Below, piece after piece: positions 8,187 through 15,473 of a DNA stretch of 50,223 nucleotides. Location of the stretch: the NCBI GenBank assembly GCA_013360445.1, contig JABWBP010000045.1, positions 1-50,223 on the forward strand, written 5' to 3'. A model generated the notes under the pieces. The model was not told the origin of the DNA. It saw only the letters and a list, made by a program, of their open reading frames with translations, and made no database searches. The position numbers and the translations under genes were made by a program. The DNA comes from Calditrichaceae bacterium (GTDB lineage Bacteria; Calditrichota; Calditrichia; RBG-13-44-9; J075). The first letter of the stretch is position 1. Every line of letters begins with the position of its first letter.

Positions 8187-8843
8187 TCACCCCACCGCCT
8201 TATACCCCACCGCTTCCTCGCGGTAGGGCTTCACTTCGTATTCGATGGGCATATCGAGCTTTTCCGCCGCTTTCATGATTTTTCGCAGCCCTTTGATGTC
8301 CTTGATTTTGGAAGCGCGGTATTCGATGCGCTCTTTGCCGGCCATTTTCAGCCCTAAGGGCAGGTAGGAGAACGCCTTCCAGAAGCCGGATTTGAGGAAG
8401 TAGTACACCATCAGCCGGGGCTCGTTCAGCCGCCCGAAGCGGAACATGCTTTTCATAAAGGAATCCGCTAAGGAGTGCACCGGGAATTTGGCGGAGTAAA
8501 TTTTACGCTCCATGGCGGTGCGCTTGAGGGCGTAGATAACGTCGGTAATCTTGATGGCGGCGGGGCAGCGGGTCTGGCAGGCGTAGCAGGAGGCGCAGGT
8601 CCAGATCGCCTTGCTCTTCAGCAGAGCCTCCATGTCCCCGGCGCGGAACAGGGCGATCAGTTCCCGCGGGGGCACGTCCATGGCGTAAGAAACCGGGCAG
8701 GAGCCGGTGCAGGTGCCGCACTGGATGCAGGCTTTGATTTTTTCCCCGCCGGGAATCACCCCCACCTGCTCCAGAAAGGCGACGCGCAGCTCGCTCTCTT
8801 TGGGGGTCAATCTTCCGGGGGTTCGGATGTCTTCGATTTTCAT
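8187..8843 (-). CDS. hdrC: Heterodisulfide reductase subunit C-like, 2x[4Fe-4S] protein
   Basis: This 218-residue protein relays electrons between HdrA and HdrB. Two cubane-cluster motifs are visible, CIQCGTCTGSCP and CASCYACQTRCP, in the N-terminal 110 residues, as in HdrC/GlpC-type proteins. The C-terminal half is basic and without known motifs. HdrC of methanogens is about 190 residues, so the length is ordinary. AATTAGAGGTAACTGCCATG gives a good ribosome-binding site. It precedes hdrB and follows the ferritin-like gene after a repeat-filled gap of about 170 nt. Confidence 0.92.
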   Translation of the reverse strand: MKIEDIRTPGRLTPKESELRVAFLEQVGVIPGGEKIKACIQCGTCTGSCPVSYAMDVPPRELIALFRAGDMEALLKSKAIWTCASCYACQTRCPAAIKITDVIYALKRTAMERKIYSAKFPVHSLADSFMKSMFRFGRLNEPRLMVYYFLKSGFWKAFSYLPLGLKMAGKERIEYRASKIKDIKGLRKIMKAAEKLDMPIEYEVKPYREEAVGYKAVG

Positions 8844-8861
8844 GGCAGTTACCTCTAATTA

Positions 8862-9014
8862 GTGTTCATGTGTTCGAGTGCTCAGGTGTTCCAGTGCTAT
8901 CGGTGCGATTTTTCAGTTTAAACTTTGGGTGTAAGGATTGAGAAGTCAACTATTTAGCCGGAACACTTGAGCACCCAAACACTGTAACACCTGAACACAT
9001 TAACACTCTCACAC
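8862..9014. repeat. GTGTT-octamer array, copy 3, with 60-nt centre
   Basis: The left arm (8862-8900) has GTGTTCATGTGTTCGAGTG words. The right arm (8961-9014) has complementary GAACACTTGAGCACCC-type words. The centre (8901-8960) is unrelated AT-rich sequence. It fills the gap between the ferritin-like gene and hdrC, within the operon. Confidence 0.7.
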
Positions 9015-9019
9015 AGTTG

Positions 9020-9538
9020 TTACCGTTTTATTCGAGGCGCTTTCAAGCGCGTTTCTACCTCCCAACTGCCGGGGCCTTCGTAATAGGCGGGATATTTTTC
9101 GAGCATCTCCAGCTCCGCGGTCAGCATCATCTGGTGGGAAAATTTCATATCCGCCAAAAAGCGGAACATGCGTTTGCCGGAGAGGTCGCCGGTGGTTTCC
9201 GCGCAGTCGAGGTAAAATTCCCGCGCGCGCCTGACCTCTTCCAGGGCGGTTTTCAGCACCTCCTGGATGGTCAATTCTTTGCCGGGAGTTTTCTCCAGCA
9301 CTTCCCGGGGCAACTGGCAGGGAGGAATCTCCAATTCCACCTCCGGGAACATCTCCCGGTGCTTTTTTTCCAGCAGCAATTGCTGCCGTTTTTCTTCCTG
9401 CGCCAGGTTCAAAAAGCGTTCCTTCAGCAGATCGTTGTCAATGCGGGAAGCGAGGTTCTGGTAAAGCGCCCGGGCGTCCATCTCGCAGCGCACCGCCAGC
9501 CCCAGCGCTTCCAGGGCGGTCAAGCCTTCGGCGATCAT
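9020..9538 (-). CDS. Ferritin-like/rubrerythrin-type small protein in the hydrogenase operon
   Basis: This 172-residue, all-helical protein is encoded between the maturation protease and hdrC. Helix signatures resemble rubrerythrin-like diiron proteins: EMDARALYQNLA early, EEKRQQLLLEKKHREMF (E...E..H) next, EFYLDCAETTGD, and FLADMKFSHQMMLTAELEMLEKYP (H...E) near the end. There is no C-terminal rubredoxin domain. The role may be peroxide or oxygen protection of the O2-sensitive enzyme, or metal handling; this is inferred. Start 9538 is supported by AAAGGAGCAACCATG. A longer reading from 9637 would translate the CAATTGG repeat array and is rejected. Confidence 0.75.
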   Translation of the reverse strand: MIAEGLTALEALGLAVRCEMDARALYQNLASRIDNDLLKERFLNLAQEEKRQQLLLEKKHREMFPEVELEIPPCQLPREVLEKTPGKELTIQEVLKTALEEVRRAREFYLDCAETTGDLSGKRMFRFLADMKFSHQMMLTAELEMLEKYPAYYEGPGSWEVETRLKAPRIKR

Positions 9539-9566
9539 GGTTGCTCCTTTTCTATGATTCAAATGG

Positions 9567-10091
9567 TTAACGATCCAGTTTTTCAATTGGCAATTGGCAA
9601 CTACCAATTGGCAATTGCCAATTAAAACATCCGCCATCTTCGATTTCTGCCAAAATGCTCAAAGCGCATTCCCCAACCGCCCGGCAGACCGCGGGAGTCA
9701 TCTGCTCCGCCATCACCTCGGTTTCTTCTACCTCGATGGCGTAAATGGAAATCTCTTCCGGCATGGGAATGCCCAGGCGCCTGGCGAATTCTAACACGGC
9801 GGCAAAGTTGAGATCGTGGAAAGAGACCATCCGCACGGAATGCACGAAATCCGCGGGGCTGAAGCGGTGAACATAGCCGGGCGGCTTTTGCCCGGTCTGG
9901 ATGGCGTCGATGATAACGGCGCGATCGTACCCGCTCAGCAGGTCTAACAGCCGCAGCCCGCCCCAGGAGGTTTCCCGCACGGCGATGTCGCCATTTTGCG
10001 GAATCAACTCCCCCAGCCTCTGGGCGACGGCAATGCCCGCGCCGTCGTCGCTGAACAGGGTGTTGCCCATGCCTAAGATAATCGTCTTCAT
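9567..10091 (-). CDS. Hydrogenase maturation endopeptidase (HybD/HycI type)
   Basis: This 174-residue protease trims the C-terminal tail of the large subunit once nickel is in place. The GMGNTLFSDDGAG opening supplies D16. VIIDAIQTG supplies D62 and SFHDLNFAA supplies H92. These match the three nickel-binding positions of HybD (E16, D62, H93), with Asp replacing Glu at the first. The substrate is presumably MvhA in the same operon. It is the first gene of the operon, about 30 nt downstream of a sigma-54 promoter candidate, with GAGG at a good distance from ATG. The last 19 residues (156-174) are translated from a CAATTGG repeat array, so the natural C-terminus was probably displaced by repeat insertion. 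Confidence 0.88.
   Translation of the reverse strand: MKTIILGMGNTLFSDDGAGIAVAQRLGELIPQNGDIAVRETSWGGLRLLDLLSGYDRAVIIDAIQTGQKPPGYVHRFSPADFVHSVRMVSFHDLNFAAVLEFARRLGIPMPEEISIYAIEVEETEVMAEQMTPAVCRAVGECALSILAEIEDGGCFNWQLPIGSCQLPIEKLDR
9583..9624. repeat. CAATTGGC word array, copy 1
   Basis: Tandem 7-nt words (CAATTGG, CAATTGC) are arranged palindromically. They overlap the 3' end of the maturation protease gene and encode its last residues (NWQLPIGSCQLPIEK). Copies lie at 11834-11876 and 14940-14979. Confidence 0.8.
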
Positions 10092-10130
10092 CTTCCGGCC
10101 TCAATGGGTATAATCCCCCATTGGAATGAA

Positions 10131-10146
10131 GGCAAACGCAATGCCG
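10131..10146 (-). promoter_or_regulatory. Candidate sigma-54 (-24/-12) promoter of the hydrogenase operon
   Basis: On the minus strand the sequence CGGCATTGCGTTTGCC has GG at the -24 position (10144-10145) and GC at the -12 position (10132-10133), separated by exactly 10 nt, with TTTGC at -12. Predicted transcription starts near 10120, about 29 nt before the ATG at 10091. The -24 block is CGGCAT rather than the consensus TGGCAC. The adjacent upstream genes encode a sigma-54 activator and its kinase. Two inverted repeats upstream, ATTGAA-AA-TTCAAT (10191-10204) and CGTTTC-N5-GAAACG (10253-10269), are at distances suitable for activator binding. Confidence 0.55.
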
Positions 10147-10301
10147 CCGAAAATCATATAAAGAGTGAAATGAAATCCGCTCAGTAACCTATTGAAAATT
10201 CAATATCTATGAAATTTTGGAAAAATTTTTAGGCAGGAGAGGGGAGGGGAGGCGTTTCCAAAAGAAACGGTAGGGCGGGTAAAAAGGAAACGGGGGGATT
10301 C

Positions 10302-10460
10302 GTGCTCAGGTGTTATAGTGCACGAGTATTATGGGGTTTAAGTGTTTAGTGTACGGATGCCAGGGTGGGCAGGGGGAGAAGAGCCATGAACCAGGAGCGA
10401 AACTCAAAACCCGCAACTCACTACTTGAACACATAAGCACTCGAACACCCGAACACTATC
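10302..10460. repeat. GTGTT-octamer array, copy 4
   Basis: The left arm (10302-10352) and right arm (10425-10460) contain GTGTT-type octamers and complements. The centre holds a segment of a second family (GCGAAACTCAAAACCCGCAACTC, here 10397-10420) that is also seen at 15.4 kb. The right arm runs into the stop codon region of the response-regulator gene. Confidence 0.65.
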
Positions 10461-11802
10461 CATCCCTCAATCCATACTCGCGCAGCTTATGATACAGGGT
10501 CTTTTTGCTAATCCCCAAAATTTCCGCGGCCCGGGTTTTGTTTCCCCCGGTTTGCTCCAGAATAGCGAGGATGTGAATTCGCTCCAGATCTGCCAGGGAC
10601 TGGGGTCGGTTTTCCGGCGCTTTGGGGGGTATCCCGCGCTGGATGTCCGAGGGAAGGTCTTCAGCGGTAATCTCTGCCCCGCTGCTCAAAATCACCGCCC
10701 GCTCGATCACGTTGTTCAACTCCCGCACGTTGCCCGGCCAGGAGTAGTTTTGCAAAATCGCCAGCGCCTCCGCGCGGACGCCCGGCGCGCATTTGCCGAT
10801 CCGGAAACAGATTTTCTTCAGGCAGTATTCCACCAGCAGGGGGATGTCTTCTTTGCGCTCCCGCAGGGGCAGCAAATGGATGTTGAACACGTTCAGGCGG
10901 TAGAAGAGGTCTTCGCGGAATTTTCCCTCCTCCATCAGTTTCTTCAAGTCCCGGTTGGTGGCGGCGATGACCCGCACGTCGCTGCGGGCGAAGTGGGTGC
11001 TGCCCACCGCCCGGTATTCCCCGCTCTCCAAAAAACGCAGCAGCTTGGCCTGGAAATCCGGGCTGACGTCGCCGATCTCGTCTAAAAACAGCGTTCCGGT
11101 GTTGGCTACTTCGATCAGGCCGCGTTTATCCTGCGCGGCCCCGGTAAACGCGCCTTTGGCGTAGCCGAACATCTCGCTTTCCAGCAAAGTATCTTGAATC
11201 GCGCTGCAATTGATCACCACGAAGGGCTTGCTGTGGCGCTCGCTCTGCCAGTGAATGGTTTTAGCCGCCACTTCTTTCCCGACGCCGGTATCGCCGGTGA
11301 TCAGCACCGTCAAATCCGTGGGGGCCACTTTTGCGACGAGTTCCAACACCTGCCGGGTGTGGGCGCTTTCGCCGACCAGGTCGCTGAATTTGCGCTGCCA
11401 ATCCCGCTCCCGCTGCAAAATCTCTTTATCCCGGCGCAGCGCGTTCAGCTCCCCGGCGCGTTCCACTAAGATGAAAAGCTCATCTAAGTTGAACGGTTTG
11501 ATCAGGTAATCATAGGCCCCTAATTTCATGGAGGAGATGGCGTTTTCCACCGTGGCGTTGCCGGTCATCATAATCACCTGGATTTCCGGGGAGGCTTCTT
11601 TCAGTTGGCGAAGAATTTCCACCCCGTCGCGGTCCGGGAGCACAATGTCCAGCAGCACCACCTCGAAACGGGTTTTGCGCGCCAGCGCCAGCCCCTCCGC
11701 GCCGGTAGCCGCCTCGCTCACCTGAAACCCCTTTCGCTGAAAGAGATTGGCTAAGCGTTGGCGAAAGGATTCTTCGTCATCGACGATGAGTAGTTTTAGC
11801 AT
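10456..11802 (-). CDS. Sigma-54-dependent response regulator, NtrC/AtoC family
   Basis: This 448-residue protein has three domains. The receiver domain reads LLIVDDEESF, with phospho-Asp in VVLLDIVLPDRDG and Lys in LIKPF. The AAA+ sigma-54 interaction domain has Walker A GDTGVGKE, GAFTGAA loop, Walker B TLFLDEIGD and the R-finger region. The C-terminal Fis-type helix-turn-helix reads GNKTRAAEILGISKKTLYHKL. It activates sigma-54 promoters by opening complexes on receiving phosphate from the kinase encoded just upstream. The only sigma-54 promoter recognised nearby is that of the hydrogenase operon directly downstream, so that operon is the likely target (inference). Start 11802 was chosen with AGGAAA upstream; the ATG at 11844 lies in a repeat. 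Confidence 0.92.
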   Translation of the reverse strand: MLKLLIVDDEESFRQRLANLFQRKGFQVSEAATGAEGLALARKTRFEVVLLDIVLPDRDGVEILRQLKEASPEIQVIMMTGNATVENAISSMKLGAYDYLIKPFNLDELFILVERAGELNALRRDKEILQRERDWQRKFSDLVGESAHTRQVLELVAKVAPTDLTVLITGDTGVGKEVAAKTIHWQSERHSKPFVVINCSAIQDTLLESEMFGYAKGAFTGAAQDKRGLIEVANTGTLFLDEIGDVSPDFQAKLLRFLESGEYRAVGSTHFARSDVRVIAATNRDLKKLMEEGKFREDLFYRLNVFNIHLLPLRERKEDIPLLVEYCLKKICFRIGKCAPGVRAEALAILQNYSWPGNVRELNNVIERAVILSSGAEITAEDLPSDIQRGIPPKAPENRPQSLADLERIHILAILEQTGGNKTRAAEILGISKKTLYHKLREYGLRDG

Positions 11803-11833
11803 GGGGGTAGGGTTTCCTGGTGATTGGCTATTT

Positions 11834-11876
11834 TCAATTGCCAATTGTCAATTGCTAATTGGCAATTGGCAATTAG
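11834..11876. repeat. CAATTGGC word array, copy 2
   Basis: CAATTGCCAATTG-type 7-nt words run in both orientations between the kinase and regulator genes. The array overlaps the kinase 3' end and encodes its last residues (NCQLPISN), just as copy 1 does for the maturation protease. Confidence 0.8.
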
Positions 11877-13494
11877 CCTTCTCGTTGATGGGCAGCACCA
11901 CCTTGAAGGTGGTTCCCTTATTCAACTGCGACTCAACCTCGATACGCCCGCCGTGGTTTTTCACGATCCGCAGGCTGATGGGCAGGCCCAGGCCGGTTCC
12001 GTAGCCTAACGGCTTGGTGGTGAAGAAGGGTTTGAAGATGTTTTCCAGGTTTTGGGGAGCGATGCCGAATCCCTCGTCGATCACCTTTACCCAGATGAAC
12101 TCCGCATTTTCCCTCCCGGAAGTGACTTCGATGCTGGGACCGGCCGGGGTGAACTCGATGGCGTTTAAAATCAAATTCAAAAACACCTGGGAAAGCGCGT
12201 CCGGTTCCCCGGAGATTTCCGGCAAATCGGCAGCCAGGCTCAGGCGGATTTCCTTTTGCTCCTTGCGGGCTTTGTATTTTACCAGCATCACCACGTTGCG
12301 CAGCAGGTGGTTGATATCCACCGCTGCCCGGCGGTGTTCCGCTTTGCGGGCCAGGTTCAGCAGCCCGGTGGTAATGCGCTTACAGCGGTGAATCTCGTTC
12401 TTGATGTACTCCAGGTTCCCGGTAATCTCGGCGTCGAAACCCTGGTCGCCGTAGTGATGCGGCGCGGCAATGCTCTCGGCGATTTCCTGCACGCACACCG
12501 CAATGGCGCTGAGGGGATTATTGATTTCGTGGGCGGTGCCGCTGGCCAGCTCGCCCACCGCGGCCAGCTTGCTGGACTGAATCAGGTGAAGCTGCAATTC
12601 TTTCTCTTCCGTGACGTCTTGAAAAAGCTCCAGAAACTGGTCCACTTTGCCGTTTTCATCGGGCAGGGGCGCAGAAGTGATCCGGAAATAGCGCACTTCC
12701 TGTTCGTTCAGGCTGAATTCTACTTCTCCGCTCTCGATCTTACCGGATTTCAGGCTGTGCGCGGTGGGACACTCCTCACAGGAGCGATGTCCGTTCCAGA
12801 TCGCGGCGTGGCATTTTTTCCCTTGCACCGTTTTCAAGGGGCCGAACCACTCTTCGCCGATCTTGTTCAGCCAGATAATCCGGCGCTGCTCGTCCAACAA
12901 CACCAGCCCGGCGTTGATGCCCTGGAGAATTTTGGAGAGCTTGTCCTTTTCCTGCTCCAGCTCTTTGTTGAGCCGCTGGATGTTCTCCCGGTCGAGGCGC
13001 TCTTTGCGGGAGAGCAATCCCATCGCCGCGGCGGCCAAAAAGAAGAAACCGATTCGCAGCGCCAGGGTAAGCGGGTCCGCGGCAGCGATATTCTCGCTTC
13101 CGGCGAGCAGGTAAACCAGCGCAGAAACCGCGGCCACCCCCAAACCGGGCGATAATCCGAAATAGAAAGCATGGAGCGCGACTAAAAGCGGAAAGGCCAG
13201 CAAAAATTCGCTCTCGAAACCGCCGCTGAGGCGCACCAGGAAATAGAGGAACAGCAAATCCAGGAAGAGTGCGCCGGTATAAACAGTTCTAATTTTTACG
13301 GGGGTGAAGAAAATCAGCAGGTAGAGAACGATGCTGTAGAGGCAGAAAAACGCAAAGGTGCGGATCAGGGCGGTTTGATGCAGCGGGGAGAGATAGGCGA
13401 GGAAAATCCAGGAGATTCCCCCGGTGATGGTAATGACGCGCAGCACCGCAAAAAGCTGATCCACGCTGCTGAATTTTTTGAACCCGGGAAGCAT
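11848..13494 (-). CDS. Membrane PAS-containing sensor histidine kinase
   Basis: This 548-residue protein starts with a hydrophobic N-terminal region of about five to six membrane segments (residues 17-162). A coiled-coil linker and a PAS domain (185-300) follow. The PAS domain contains a Cys cluster, C228, C239 and C242, in the pattern GKKC-x10-CEECP, which suggests metal or redox sensing. The HisKA domain has H322 in GTAHEINNPLSA, and the ATPase has N444 in LILNAIEF, DEGFG (473-477) and GTGLGL. It is the probable partner of the sigma-54 activator 45 nt downstream. The final 12 residues come from a CAATTGG repeat array and replace whatever terminus was ancestral. Confidence 0.9.
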   Translation of the reverse strand: MLPGFKKFSSVDQLFAVLRVITITGGISWIFLAYLSPLHQTALIRTFAFFCLYSIVLYLLIFFTPVKIRTVYTGALFLDLLFLYFLVRLSGGFESEFLLAFPLLVALHAFYFGLSPGLGVAAVSALVYLLAGSENIAAADPLTLALRIGFFFLAAAAMGLLSRKERLDRENIQRLNKELEQEKDKLSKILQGINAGLVLLDEQRRIIWLNKIGEEWFGPLKTVQGKKCHAAIWNGHRSCEECPTAHSLKSGKIESGEVEFSLNEQEVRYFRITSAPLPDENGKVDQFLELFQDVTEEKELQLHLIQSSKLAAVGELASGTAHEINNPLSAIAVCVQEIAESIAAPHHYGDQGFDAEITGNLEYIKNEIHRCKRITTGLLNLARKAEHRRAAVDINHLLRNVVMLVKYKARKEQKEIRLSLAADLPEISGEPDALSQVFLNLILNAIEFTPAGPSIEVTSGRENAEFIWVKVIDEGFGIAPQNLENIFKPFFTTKPLGYGTGLGLPISLRIVKNHGGRIEVESQLNKGTTFKVVLPINEKANCQLPISN

Positions 13495-13990
13495 GGCGCC
13501 CCGCTAAGAAAATGTTACCTTGCAAGATTGCCGCATTGCCGCGCTGCCTGGCGGCGCGCGGCTTCGGTTGATCACTCGCACCGGGCCGGTTATATCCGGT
13601 TAGGGCAAAGCTGAAGCTTTGCTCCGAAGGAGTCACATTGTGGCGCTCCGGCCGGTGATTAAAATTTAACCACAATCACGTTATAAATGCAAAGCATTAG
13701 AAGATTTGCGGGGGCCTCATCACGGAGTGTCAAGCTTCAGCTTGATCGCGTCGCCAGAGCGCCTCTCGGAAAAGCATAAATGTCATCCCGGGTTTCCCGG
13801 ATGACACTCCTGCGCCAGGCAGATTTTTTGAAATATGGCATGTCAACAAAATATTTGCGATAATTGACGCTGATGAGGTGATGTGTTCTTAACAATCGGA
13901 GTGTCAAACTTCAGTTTGACAGTCAAGCTAAAGCTTGACACTCCATATACCGTATGTCCCGAGGAGTGCGTTCTTAACAATGGGTAAGCG
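13495..13990. other. Non-coding stretch with hairpins and two GGAGTGTCA elements
   Basis: No gene is supported here. A hairpin with arms GGCAAAGC/GCTTTGCT lies at about 13603-13624. Element 1 is bounded by GGAGTGTCA (13724-13732) and TGACACTCC (13802-13810) and contains an inner GTCATCC/GGATGAC hairpin. Element 2 (13898-13944) has the same end motifs with inner AAACTTCAGTTT and AAGCTAAAGCTT palindromes. The sequence TTCTTAACAATSGG occurs before element 2 and again just before the transporter start. The divergent promoters of the kinase and the CDF transporter must lie here but none stands out. Confidence 0.55.
13898..13944. repeat. GGAGTGTCA...TGACACTCC element
   Basis: The outer inverted repeat GGAGTGTCA/TGACACTCC encloses two small palindromes (CAAACTTCAGTTTG and CAAGCTAAAGCTTG). 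A second, longer copy with the same ends spans 13724-13810, and a lone end motif occurs at 88-96. It resembles a short non-autonomous palindromic element. Confidence 0.65.
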
Positions 13991-14905
13991 ATGAATTCGC
14001 AGGCTCAATCGCAACATCACCACCGCGCTTCGGAGGCCAACCAGGTTACCTGGGTGGGATTATGGCTGAACCTGGCGCTGACGGTTTTTAAATTCATTGC
14101 CGGCATCCTGGGGCGCAGCAGCGCTATGATCGCCGATGCGGTGCATTCGGTATCGGATTTTGTCACCGACGTGGTGCTGCTGGCCAGCTTTCGCATCGTC
14201 GGCAAGCCGGTGGATGATAGCCACGATTACGGGCACGGAAAATTCGAGACCCTGGCCAGCAATTTTGTGGGCGCGACGCTGCTATTGGTGGGACTGGGAA
14301 TTCTATTTTCCGGGGGAGAGAAAATTTATTCCGCGTTCCGGGGAGAAATCCTGCCGCAGCCGGGATGGATCGCCCTGCTGGCGGCCGCGGTTTCGATAGC
14401 GCTCAAGGAATTTCTTTATCGTTACCAGGCGGGGGTAGGCAGGCGGATCAACAGCAGCGCGGTCGTCGCCAACGCCTGGCATCACCGCTCCGATGCCCTG
14501 TCTTCTATCGCCACCATGTTTGGCATCGCCGGGGCGATTTTTTTAGGAGAAAGCTGGCGGGTTTTAGACCCCATTGCCGCCATCCTGGTCAGCCTGCTGA
14601 TCCTCAAAGTTGCGGTTCCCATTTTCTGGAGCAGTTTGAAGGAGTTATTAGAAGCCTCGCTGGACGATGATACGGAAAAGAATATCCTGGAAACGGCCGG
14701 TTCGGTGCCCGGGGTGATCGATCCGCACAACTTGAGAACCCGGCGGATTGGCAGCTACGTGGCCGTGGATATTCACATCCGGGTGGACAAATCCCTGAAC
14801 ATCGTGGAAGCGCACGATATTTCACGAAACGTGGAGCTGAAGCTGAAAGATTACCTGGGGGAGGAGTCGTTTATCTACGTGCACGTGGACCCGGCGGAGG
14901 GGTGA
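13991..14905 (+). CDS. Cation diffusion facilitator family metal transporter
   Basis: This 304-residue inner-membrane antiporter exports divalent metal (Zn, Fe, Co or Mn) in exchange for protons. Six transmembrane helices occupy residues 20-215. The metal site residues are visible in ADAVHSVSDFVTD (helix 2) and HHRSDALSS (helix 5), the HxxxD pairs of FieF/YiiP-type carriers. The C-terminal domain (about 215-304) is the usual cytoplasmic dimerisation fold, with VDIHIRVD and VHVDP. There is no His-rich loop beyond HQHHHRA-like residues near the N-terminus. It is a single-gene plus-strand unit between minus-strand blocks. Confidence 0.9.
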   Translation: MNSQAQSQHHHRASEANQVTWVGLWLNLALTVFKFIAGILGRSSAMIADAVHSVSDFVTDVVLLASFRIVGKPVDDSHDYGHGKFETLASNFVGATLLLVGLGILFSGGEKIYSAFRGEILPQPGWIALLAAAVSIALKEFLYRYQAGVGRRINSSAVVANAWHHRSDALSSIATMFGIAGAIFLGESWRVLDPIAAILVSLLILKVAVPIFWSSLKELLEASLDDDTEKNILETAGSVPGVIDPHNLRTRRIGSYVAVDIHIRVDKSLNIVEAHDISRNVELKLKDYLGEESFIYVHVDPAEG

Positions 14906-14939
14906 GCGGCATCCTCTAAAAAGAAGAAGTACACTATTT

Positions 14940-14979
14940 TTAATTGGCAATTGCCAATTACCAATTGACAATTGTCAAT
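14940..14979. repeat. CAATTGGC word array, copy 3
   Basis: TAATTGGCAATTGCCAATTA and CAATTGACAATTGTCAATG words follow the transporter stop codon. They form a compact palindromic cluster between convergent genes and could terminate transcription from both sides. Confidence 0.75.
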
Positions 14980-15013
14980 GATGAATATCTGACAGGGTCA
15001 GGAAGAATGAAGC

Positions 15014-15379
15014 TCAGAGGAGATAAAAGGCATTGGGGTAGTGGCGAATCTGGTGCTGCTCCTCGCTGCCGTCCACGATTATGGCGTCGAAGCGGTAGTT
15101 GGCTTCCAGCCCGGGGTTTTGCTGGATGAAGTGGGAGGCGATTTTATAGAGCTGGCGCTGCTTGGAAGGCGTAATACGCTCCTCCGGGGGGCCAAACGCG
15201 GCGGACCTGCCGGTTTTTACCTCCACGAATACTATCCAGTCCCCCTCGCGGGCAATGATGTCAATTTCACCCCGCTCGGCGCGGAAATTGCGCATCAGGA
15301 TGGTAAATCCCTTTTCGATGAGAAAGCGAACCGCGACTTCCTCTCCCCATTTACCGAAGTCTTTGCGGGATTGAGCCAT
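15014..15379 (-). CDS. yraN: UPF0102/YraN family nuclease-fold protein
   Basis: This 121-residue protein belongs to the YraN family, which has a predicted restriction-endonuclease-like fold. The core ERGEIDIIAREGDWIVFVEVK contains the E-x-D...ExK pattern. The usual KTR is KTG here. The family length is about 115-125. The function is not established, although roles in DNA processing are suggested from the fold. It is the last gene of the housekeeping block, downstream of folD, separated from it by a word-repeat array. No ribosome-binding site is clear because the array reaches the start codon. Confidence 0.88.
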   Translation of the reverse strand: MAQSRKDFGKWGEEVAVRFLIEKGFTILMRNFRAERGEIDIIAREGDWIVFVEVKTGRSAAFGPPEERITPSKQRQLYKIASHFIQQNPGLEANYRFDAIIVDGSEEQHQIRHYPNAFYLL

Positions 15380-15382
15380 TTG

Positions 15383-15472
15383 TTGAGTTTGGAGTTTGGA
15401 GTTTCGAGTTTTGGGTTTCGGGTTGCGAGTTGGGGTAACTCTAAACCCGAAACTCGCAACTCGAAACTAAAA
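15383..15472. repeat. GAGTTTCGGGTTGCGAGT word array
   Basis: Left arm words (GGAGTTTGGAGTTTCGAGTTT, split at 15383-15434) and right arm words (AACCCGAAACTCGCAACTCG) face each other around GGGTAACTC. The array ends two bases before the folD stop codon. A fragment of the same family is nested in the octamer array at 10397-10420. Confidence 0.7.
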
Positions 15473-15473
15473 T

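Noticed and set aside
13495-13990. Metal-responsive riboswitch upstream of the CDF transporter
   Set aside because: The structured segments are explained by the GGAGTGTCA repeat elements, and no czcD or yybP-type conserved core was recognised.
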